A DNA stretch of 64,000 bases from Epinephelus fuscoguttatus (Eukaryota > Chordata > Actinopteri > Perciformes > Serranidae), in the NCBI RefSeq assembly GCF_011397635.1, contig NC_064767.1:18579037-18643036 (forward strand). The letters run 5' to 3'. The notes beneath the pieces are model-generated. The model had not been told where the DNA came from. It did not search any database and saw only the letters and a list, made by a program, of their open reading frames with translations. Shown one piece after another: positions 56,316 through 64,000 of this stretch. Position 1 is the first letter of the stretch. Each line of letters opens with the position of its first letter. The translations under genes and the position numbers were made by a program.

Positions 56316-59300
56316 TTATTTATCCAACTTTCTGCTCTCCACTTTCTCAGTTTTACCCTGAGGTTCTTTTATTTTCTCTGAAACTTCAGACAGCTTTGAT
56401 TTCTCAGCCTGGCTTCCTTCCGGTGCCCCCTGATGCAACTCTTTGATTTCTGCATTGACAGCTGTCTTCTCCCTTGGCAATGCAGTTTGGACAGTTTGGG
56501 TTTCATCCCCACTGTTTGGCTTCTGATCCTGCATGTCAGGAAGACTCGTCACGTCAGATTTAAGAGAAGACTCTTTATCTTGACCTTTATTGCTGACATC
56601 TTCAACGCATTCTGCTACTTTATCCTCACCTTTCGCGGCTTCAGACTTACTGATTTCCTTTGACTCTGTATGACTGTTTTCCTTTGCCTCGCTCTTGGGG
56701 TTTGTACTTGAAGACATTTGAGCCCTTTCTGAAAGTTGCCCCGTCTCTGCGGACAGATTGCTTTTTTGCTCTCCTGTAAAATCTGCGGTTGTCTCAGCTG
56801 TTTCTGAAATGGTAACCTTATCTTGCACTTGAACGCTGCTTAGCTCTCGAGGCTTGTCTGATTCTTTGGACACCTGGGCTGAGGGCTCGTCAACGGGCTC
56901 CTTCGCTTGAGCTGGGGTAAAACTATCTTTCTCGGCGTCTCCTTTTTTACCATCATCAGATTTTTTCAGAGGTTCATCCTCTGCAGGGACCTCTGGCTTT
57001 GAAGATAGATCATTCTGAACTGTTACCACTGTCTCTGCAGCTTCTTTCTCTTCTTTTTCAGCTACTCTCTGATGTTCCTTTCCTTCCTCATCAAGGCTCT
57101 CGCTTAACAAAGCTTCACTTTCGGTATTTTTATCTATGCCACTGTCCCCTTCATCGTCAACTGCCTCAATCTCCTCTTTACTTTCTTGACCTTTTCCACC
57201 ATCGTCACCTCCATTCACTACATTTTCTGCTGATGCTACTTGATTCGGCTCACTATCAGACACCTGCTCACCTTCCTCCTCTCGACTGTCTTTATTATCA
57301 CTCTCTTCCTCACTGCCCCCTTTATCTCTTTTGGTACACTCCTGCTCGTCTTTTTCCACCTCTGTCTCCTCCGATCCCGTCTCCTCAAACTCTGACATCT
57401 CAATTTCTCTCGTGGTCTCGGTTATGATCTCCTCGACAAACTTGTACTGCGGCTCAGCTCGTCTGTGCGGGCCTCCCGGGCGGCTGAGGCAAGGCAGGGT
57501 GTAAACGGGGGACTGGTGGTAGATGTAGGGCAGGGAGATTTGGGTTTCTGACATGGTGGAGAGCCGAGCCTCCTCGCCACAGAGGAGTTTCCTGAAAAAA
57601 AGGGGAGACATTGTAACATGGATGAATTTAGATACTTTTTATGTCTTTAAATAGATTTGTTTTTTGCCGTTTTAGTATATTATTACTATACTTATTAGGA
57701 CATTATTGATGTTTTTGTTTTTACAGTAGTGTGCCACTGTAATTGCTGTGATTGTAGTAGACACTTCACTTTGTTTAACTGCAATATTCGTAAATGCAGT
57801 GTTCTTAATAGATGATGAAGAATGAAGATTATCGAGGAAAATTATGGAAAACTGAGGTTTTTCAATGAGCTTGTCACTTTAAAATGCCTTGGTAATAATA
57901 ATGATGACTATGACTAGTGTACCAGTGGGAATTGGGGGAACCAGCCCAGTTTAAGGACAATGAATCCCTTAGTCTCGCTCACCAGGTCTGGCTGGGCCGA
58001 CTCTCACTTTAAGATTGGAGAAAAAAACGCCCCGGCTGCTTGTATTTCTTTCAACCAATCACAATTATTCTGGGCGGTGCCACAGCCAACGGTGCGCTTG
58101 CAAAAATACAGGGGAAACAGGTTTTGGTGTAACACGCCCACAAAAATATCGCCTACAGGACCTGAACCATGGCAGAAAAATGGCTACATCCCTGCAAGAT
58201 CAAACACCGCAAAAGTTAGTATAGGACGTGTTGAAAACGGTTGAAAACTGCTACAGAACCAGAGGTGGTAGGGCGGGACTTCAGCGGGTGGCTCGTTCCG
58301 CCTAATGAGAGGCTGATCTATGCAGCGAACTTCCGCCCACTCAGATTATGAATAATGCCGGGTTCACACTACACGACATTTTTGTCTGTTCTGGCAGTCA
58401 CTGTGAAATTACTCGATTGTGGAGTCATAAAATCGTACTGTGACTTGACAGACTTCACGATGGTCCACGACCAATCATCCCCGGACATCTCTCACGACGT
58501 TCGGGATGTCATTGGGTTATTCTTGTCTTTTTTTTTTTTTTTTTTGTATACAAGTAAGTTTTTTGTATATAAGTTTTTACTGGTTTGAAAGGCTTGGTAA
58601 GTGGCATACATATATTATTTTGGCACGTATTTTCTTATAATATGGAGGTGGACTCCAGTACATAAAGAAAAATTAGCAAATAATCTGGAAGGAAAGAGAA
58701 GGAAACAAACTAACAAACAATAACATGTCACATATATGTATGTCCTTGTACATCTCTCAACAGGGTCACATAGTCACAGAGCAAGATCATAATTATGTAG
58801 GCTTAAGTATATTCTGTTTTGATATGAGTCCATAACCATTCCTAAAGGGATACTCCTTTCTCCTGATCACCATTTATTCCACTAAGCATACATTCATAAA
58901 ATGCTATTTCCACCATTGCATTAACACATTCTTTCAATTCCAAGGCCTTTGTTTTTTTTCAGTGTCTTAGAACAACTCCACAGACAGTTATTAGACCCAC
59001 AATAATAACAGAAAATGCACGTTTGGATACGTTTGGTATTTGCAACCGATCCCCACACAACTTTGGACTTTAAATTGATTTCTGAACCAAGCCAACAACT
59101 TAAAAGTTCTAATACTCTAATCCAGAGTGGTCAGACCACATCACAGTCCCATATACAGTGCAGGAAAGTTCCTGATTTAGTTTTACATTTCCAGCAGCAA
59201 CAACTTCATTCTGTAGAGTCGTAACGGTGAATGATAATATCTATACAGTACCTGATATTCTTTATTGTGTCCTATTTTTAACATTATTATTATTATTTCA

Positions 59301-61269
59301 GTCACTGTGTCTGTTCATGTGCCAGCCAAAATGTTATTGTAGTAACGCAAAAAGTGCCGTCAGATGGCAGCAGCTACATTTGAAGCACTGCATGCAAACT
59401 ATGCAAGTCACTGAATCCTCCACAACAAGTTCCTGCAGATGTTTCACAATAAAAGCCTATTTATACAATGAAGAGATTCTCTCAACTGAAATTATAAAGG
59501 GCTTTTAATTTCAACACATACAGGAAGTGTTGTGCATGATGCATTAAATTTACCAGGGAAAACAGAAGCGGATTAAAAGTAAAAATATAAAGACACAGAC
59601 GGAATAATATATAAAGGATCCATTGAGCTGGAGGAGTTGGTACCCTCTGCTATTTTCTTTTAATTTTATTTATTCCTTTATACCCTCCATTATGAAGAAA
59701 CGCACAAGTTGCTGCACAGTTGTCCACGGCAGCAGAGCGCTCTGTGTTCCTATTGGTCAAAGTGATGGCTGTGACGGGGAGACGTCATGAACAAACATGT
59801 TCCAGACGTGTCGTCGGTTGTTGTCGACTATGACACACTACACAAGATGAAACGACGCATTAGCACGTTTGACACTCGTTGTTCACGATTCAAGCCAAAA
59901 TAAAACCCCAAAGTATGTCAGTACGCAATTCCTTAGCTCTAAATATTGGCATAGTTTTCAACTAACCTATACAGACGACTAAAACAGCCTTCTTGATTCC
60001 TGAAATTCAGTTACGACTTTTGGTTTGCTTGGCCACCCCATCTGGCCACCCCTGAACAATTTCTGGGAGCACCACTGGCTGTCACTTGAACTATTTTACC
60101 TTAAGGATTTAAGGTAAATGCATTCAGTACGCCTTACCTGTACGACATTATCTCCACGTCCAAGGCCATCTTCACATTTAACAGGTCCTGGTATTCCCGC
60201 AGGTACGCAGACATGTCAAATTTGCAATTTATGAGCTCATTCTCAAGTTCTTTGATGGTGTTCTGGAGCAAGAGAGGAGAAAAGACATGTTACTGCATAT
60301 CACGTGGAAAGTGGTCAATAAATAAATAAACAGATAAACAAACTGTCTCACCTGGTAATGAATCATTTCCTCCTTGTGGTGATCCTCCACGTCATGGAGT
60401 TGCTTCTCCAGCGCTTCCCTGGTGCCTTTAGCGCAGTCCAGCTCGATGTTCTTGGCCTGCAGACGCCTCCTGTACTCCTGGATCTCCTGCTGGGTCGCTT
60501 TTAACGCCTCTCTCTTGATCTCAGCTGCCTCCGTTAATCTTGCAAACTGAGATCGGAAAGTTTCTCCCATCTGCTGGACGTCAGAGACGGTATGACCTTC
60601 CAGTTGTGCCCTTATATCCCGAAGTGCCGCAGTGACGCCTGGGTTGCCAAATTCATGCGCCCTGACAGTCACCTGCGCATCCTGGATGTGGTCACACATC
60701 TCTGACACCTCTGCTTCATGGTTCCTCTTTAGGAAGTGGATTTCATCCACGAGGGTTTGGGCTTTCTTGTCCAGCTGCAGTTTCGCCTGATACGCGTCAC
60801 TGATGTCCTTCTTGAGGACCACAATCCTGCTCTCTGCGTCCGATCTGCTCCGCGCCTCCTGATCATACTGTCCCCTCAGCTTGGACAGCTCTTCCTCGAG
60901 ATTCTGATGCTCGATTTCAATCTGGTGCTTCTGATGAGTGATGTCTTGAACCAGCTGTCTCAGCTTCCTCAGCTCCGGTCCATACTCCTCCTCCAAACAG
61001 GATGCGGGCTTCGCTTTGCCCCTGATCTGCCCTATCTCCTTCTCCAGCAGCTGGTTCTGGTACTCCAGATGGTGCACCTTGTCTATGAATCCTGCAAGAC
61101 GATCATTCAAGCCATGCATCAGTTCTTTCTCATTAAACTTTCCAGATAGCGGCTTGGTCAGATTCATGCCCGTGGACGCGACGCTGGTGTCTAATGCGGA
61201 GCGTTTGGGCTTGTATTGTAGATACTCATCTGGAGTGTTTCTGTGCGGGAAGACGAATCTGGTGTCCAT
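56316..61269 (-). CDS. Neurofilament M/H-type type IV intermediate filament protein
   Basis: Three exons: 61269-60352, 60262-60138, 57591-56316. They sum to 2319 nt, giving 772 aa. The head is short (about 46 residues). The rod runs from [20 protein letters not shown] to [31 protein letters not shown] (about 47-356) and includes [12 protein letters not shown] and [14 protein letters not shown], typical of neurofilament M and H. The 125-bp second exon and intron positions match NEFM/NEFL/INA genes. The tail (about 357-772) is extremely Glu/Lys/Ser-rich. It starts [18 protein letters not shown], like the NEFM tail, but has no KSP repeats. Expected role: neuronal 10-nm filaments in axons. The candidates are nefm-like or nefh-like, and I cannot choose between them safely. 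A large 2.5-kb intron 2 holds repeats. Confidence 0.9.
57950..58345. repeat. Probable non-autonomous DNA transposon remnant in filament intron 2
   Basis: Phrases such as AACCAATCACAATTATTCTGGG and CAGGTTTTGGTGTAACACG, divided by small changes, resemble a high-copy fish element that I recall. Termini were not resolved. A separate element seems to start at GGGTTCACACTACACGACAT (58361). No matching right end was found. Confidence 0.3.
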
Positions 61270-61326
61270 GCTGTGGCTCAGGCTGTGGTGGTGGTGAATG
61301 TCCGGTGCAGAGATGCTCCATGCGGG

Positions 61327-61335
61327 CTTTTTATA
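61327..61335 (-). promoter_or_regulatory. TATA box of the neurofilament-type gene
   Basis: TATAAAAAG on the minus strand, 58-66 nt upstream of the ATG at 61269, within a GC-richer context (CGACGGC before, GCCCGC after). With normal spacing, transcription would start near 61300, giving a 5' UTR of about 30 nt. Confidence 0.65.
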
Positions 61336-61630
61336 GCCGTCGCCATCTGCTCGGTCTGCAGAACGGAGCTGTCCGCGGTGCTGAAAAGGTGTAGCATCAG
61401 CTGATGGTTCAATGAAAGCTTACACTACGGTTTGTCGCAGACAGCAGTGACGTAGGTGAGCTGACTGGAGATGCAGGTCCCAGTGCAGTTAACCCTCTGT
61501 GTAGTATTATTATTATTATTATGTGTCAGAGTGGTTAAGTTGTTACTTAAATAACACCAGTCCACGGTGTTTCACGATTTGCTTTTAGCAGATGACGTCA
61601 TTTAAACGCCAGATGCCCATTCTGTCCAGC

Positions 61631-61715
61631 CGGAGTGTCAAACATAGGGCTCGGGGGCTAGAACCGGGCCGCCAAAGGGTCCACTCGGGCCCACTTTATG
61701 ACTTTGCACACCTGA
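61631..61715. repeat. Terminus of a common interspersed repeat
   Basis: GTGTCAAACATAGGGCTCGG and GGGCCGCCAAAGGGTCCACT match the start of a widespread vertebrate hAT-like repeat that I recall. Only this end is present, next to the Harbinger-like MITE. Confidence 0.4.
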
Positions 61716-61737
61716 TATCGAGGCTAAAGGGGGATTT

Positions 61738-62572
61738 ATACTTGTGCGGCAGAGCCTTTGTGAGCATTTCTACTTGTGCAGTGGTGTGTCTGTGTCACTG
61801 TGCAGTTACACCTCCAAAACACTAGTCAGCAGTGGAGGTTTCTGTGAAGTGCACACATTAAACACACATTAAACATGGCTTAATATCGACAGTTTCCAAC
61901 ACAAGTACACAAATCAGCTTCATTATAACTCGCAGCATTCACAGACAAAGCACTTGTCTTTTGCTGGACATGTTTTCCCCACAAATACAACATGCTAACA
62001 TTTTTAGCACAAGCCTATGGTATTTTACATTGTATAAATTAGCCTAGTGGCTAGCGGACTTTTTCTCTACTCATATGAAGCTAGGTACAACAGCAACAAT
62101 TAGCAAAGGTAACATTACAAGATTCGGCTTCATTACAACTCACAAGGTCCACAGACAAAACAACTGTTTTATACTCAACAAGTTTGCCAAACAAATACAA
62201 CATGCTAACGTTATTAGCACAAGCCTACGGCATTTTACATTGTTTAGCCTAGCGACGAGCTGAGATTTCCTCTACTCATATAAATGACAGGATAAATCCT
62301 GAAATATAAATCCCCAAAGGATAAATTACACACACAACTTAAAATGCTATTTTGTGGAGGATTTATTGTCTTCACAATTGATTGTTTCTTATCTGTGAAA
62401 TTAAATCAGCTTACAAAAATAGACAGGAGGTCTGTATCACAGCGATGCATAGTTACATTTCTGGGGAGGTGCACGTCAGGCTATGGCGTAGGGTACAGCG
62501 TAGGCTCTACGTCGATGCAAAGCTTACGGCATAGGTACAGCGTCAATTTGACGCAGTAGTATAAATTCTGCC
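61738..62572. mobile_element. Harbinger-like MITE with TAA target duplication
   Basis: An 835-bp element flanked by TAA at 61735-61737 and 62573-62575. The termini are inverted: AGGGGGATTTATACTTGTGCG, against GGCAGAATTTATACTACTGCG read inward from the right. A TWA target duplication is typical of PIF/Harbinger. Inside, 61917-62077 and 62122-62283 are two diverged direct copies of about 160 bp. The right end also has repeated GGCGTAGGGTA/GGCATAGGTA motifs. No transposase. Confidence 0.75.
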
Positions 62573-62939
62573 TAAGAGGTGCCAGGTTTCAGGAGCAGGC
62601 TAAACAGCGTGTAGATACTTAATGTAAAATGCTGCTTCAGAGGCTTTTCCTCCCTGACCAGAATAAAGGTCTCTGAAATAACAATGAATACCTACTGTGA
62701 TCAGATATGGAAAATTGTGGAAAACATTGTCAACCAGCAGCTTCAGTACAAAAGATTCTGTGTCAGACTTATGTCTTAGAACAATGTGGGTGGAAACCTG
62801 TTCAGTGCCCGATGTTGTGTTCACACTGGGTGTAAATAAAACAATTTGATTTAATTTTAGGCTTCAGATAATATATCAATTATGAATAATTCATTTGATC
62901 TAGCTCCAACAGACAGTGCATGGACACACAATATTAAGT

Positions 62940-63155
62940 AGCCAACAACCTGGTTTTATACATCTGAAGAACTTCTACAACTACAAAAAAATGAACTGCT
63001 TGGCAACCAGAGCAGGCATCTAATTGAGACAGGCGTGTATTTGTCAAAATGTGTAGCCACACCGGGCTAGTAACCGGGCGTTTAATTGGGACGAGGCTTG
63101 CTGCCCCCACAACCCGGCTGCAGATAAGCGGATGAAAATGGATGGATGGAGTCCT
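62940..63155. repeat. Interspersed teleost repeat ending in GGATGGATGGA
   Basis: It contains ATCTAATTGAGACAGGCGTG, GGGCGTTTAATTGGGACGAG and AGCGGATGAAAATGGATGGA. I know these strings as parts of high-copy fish repeats. Non-coding. Confidence 0.45.
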
Positions 63156-63159
63156 GCTT

Positions 63160-63680
63160 GCCTTCAGCTAGTTCTAGAGCAAGAATATATCACACTGGAG
63201 TCCCAGTGTAGTTCAAGGAGAATGTTTTACTGCTTCAAACTCTGTCATGTATACAAAAACAATTTAAGAACACAAATGAACACCATGTCTTTATCTCACT
63301 GTAAGGATCTTTAGAAGACGTAGTTTCCACTTGCGTCATTTTGTTATTTTGATGTGTGAGCTGTTGTGGTCACAGTGTAAGGTAGCTACAAACAGAGCCG
63401 ATCATATCAGCCTGAAAACAAAATGACATGTTTCATGTTCTGTAACAAAGAAAACCACTATTTTTGTTTTAAATGTTTGTCTGATCCTGAGCTGCAGCTC
63501 CGTGGTACTGATTGATTTTGATATTGAAACTGTATATTTGTTTTATTTACAGCTCTTTTATGATCACTGTCCTCTTGAAGACAGTAAACACAGGAAGTAA
63601 ACAAGAAGTTGCAATGTTTAATCTGCTGAACTGTGTGGGTGACAAAAAAAGCACAGGAGGCACTTTACTCAGCATTTATA
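63160..63680. other. Intergenic, nothing recognised
   Basis: AT-rich spacer before the 3' end of comtd1. Only short chance open frames. Confidence 0.35.
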
Positions 63681-63686
63681 TTTATT
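63681..63686 (-). terminator. Polyadenylation signal of comtd1
   Basis: AATAAA on the minus strand about 50 nt past the comtd1 stop. Confidence 0.6.
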
Positions 63687-63737
63687 ATCCAAACTAAAGC
63701 ACCATTAAGACAAAGTGTAGCTTTTTAACTGGCGTTT

Positions 63738-63890
63738 TTAGCGTTTAATGACAATGGACAGCCCGTCACCTATAGTGAGCATGCTCAGATCGATCCTCTC
63801 GTCCTTGTGTAGCTTCTTATTGAGGTGATCCAGAGTCTGGGAGTTGAGGTCACCAGGAAGAGGATTCACAACCTTTCCGCTCCACAGCAC
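63738..63890 (-). CDS. comtd1: Catechol-O-methyltransferase domain-containing protein 1, last exon (partial)
   Basis: The last 51 codons of the protein lie in the window, reading VLWSGKVVNPLPGDLNSQTL and ending IGDGLSIVIKR before TAA. The mammalian COMTD1 C terminus has VLWRGKV at the start, a run of Asn/Lys-rich residues, and LPLGDGLTLAFK at the end, so the family fit is clear. The family are class I SAM-dependent O-methyltransferases, and COMTD1 is a membrane-anchored member with little-known substrates. The intron upstream is 63891-63999. Its donor GTAAG occupies 63999-63995, so the preceding exon ends at the very edge of the window. The rest of the gene lies outside. Its position next to vdac2 matches mammalian order (recalled), which supports comtd1 over other COMT-like genes. 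Confidence 0.85.
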   Translation of the reverse strand: MLWSGKVVNPLPGDLNSQTLDHLNKKLHKDERIDLSMLTIGDGLSIVIKR

Positions 63891-64000
63891 CTTCAAGTAC
63901 AGAAACAACAGTGCTGTTTCATTCTGTTCACACTCAAAACAAGCTGAACAACTCTTAATATAAAGCATGACAGATCCTGCCTGTGTAAAGTGTGCTTACA

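Noticed and set aside
56999-57427. 142-codon plus-strand open frame rich in Leu/His/Pro
   Set aside because: It is the antisense shadow of the Glu/Lys-rich neurofilament tail.
58361-59890. Possible long DNA transposon between GGGTTCACACTACACGAC and a GACACACTACACAAG stretch
   Set aside because: The two sequences are in the same orientation rather than inverted, so they cannot be terminal inverted repeats of one element.
60736-61149. 137-codon plus-strand open frame
   Set aside because: Antisense shadow of the filament rod exon.

Overview
The window is vertebrate nuclear DNA, almost certainly from a teleost fish and probably a percomorph. Genes are split by GT-AG introns, the genes are single-copy orthologues of well-known vertebrate genes, and the intergenic DNA carries L2-, L1- and Rex/CR1-type LINEs, Tc1/mariner and MITE remnants. 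No prokaryotic features, CRISPR arrays or complete retroviral elements were seen. All reading frames were assembled by eye from splice sites and conserved protein families. For every complete gene the exon lengths sum to a multiple of three.

Layout. 0.5-1.4 kb (-): a small secreted MIA/otoraplin SH3 protein. 3.7-13.5 kb (+): GTP-binding protein 2 (gtpbp2, 12 coding exons, 608 aa), with a decayed tRNA-Leu copy in its 3.5-kb intron 6. 14.2-18.9 kb (-): DNA polymerase eta (polh, 10 coding exons, 726 aa), tail-to-tail with gtpbp2 as in mammals. 19.2-22.4 kb: a 541-bp foldback MITE and a LINE fragment. 22.5-43 kb (+): a tandem array of CD300/CMRF35/pIgR-like immune receptors. It has three apparently intact genes (A, B, C), one truncated pseudogene (D) and one gene with a degenerating tail (E). 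Each intact gene encodes two V-type Ig domains, a transmembrane helix and a tail of small phase-0 exons, each carrying one ITIM-like tyrosine motif. 43-46.9 kb: repeats, then a CpG-rich vdac2 promoter. 47.0-53.2 kb (+): vdac2 (8 coding exons, 283 aa). 53.5-55.8 kb: a dead Tc1 element and an L1 fragment. 56.3-61.3 kb (-): a type IV intermediate filament gene of neurofilament M/H type (3 exons, 772 aa) with its own TATA box. 61.6-63.2 kb: MITEs. 63.7 kb to the end (-): last exon of comtd1.

The gtpbp2-polh and vdac2-comtd1 pairs are conserved vertebrate neighbours, recalled from knowledge and not searched here. The genes do not form one pathway. The receptor array is the fast-evolving part of the window. 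It shows tandem duplication of whole genes, tandem duplication of single ITIM exons together with their introns, orphaned ITIM exons, mosaic (gene-conversion-like) V exons and loss of signalling tyrosines.
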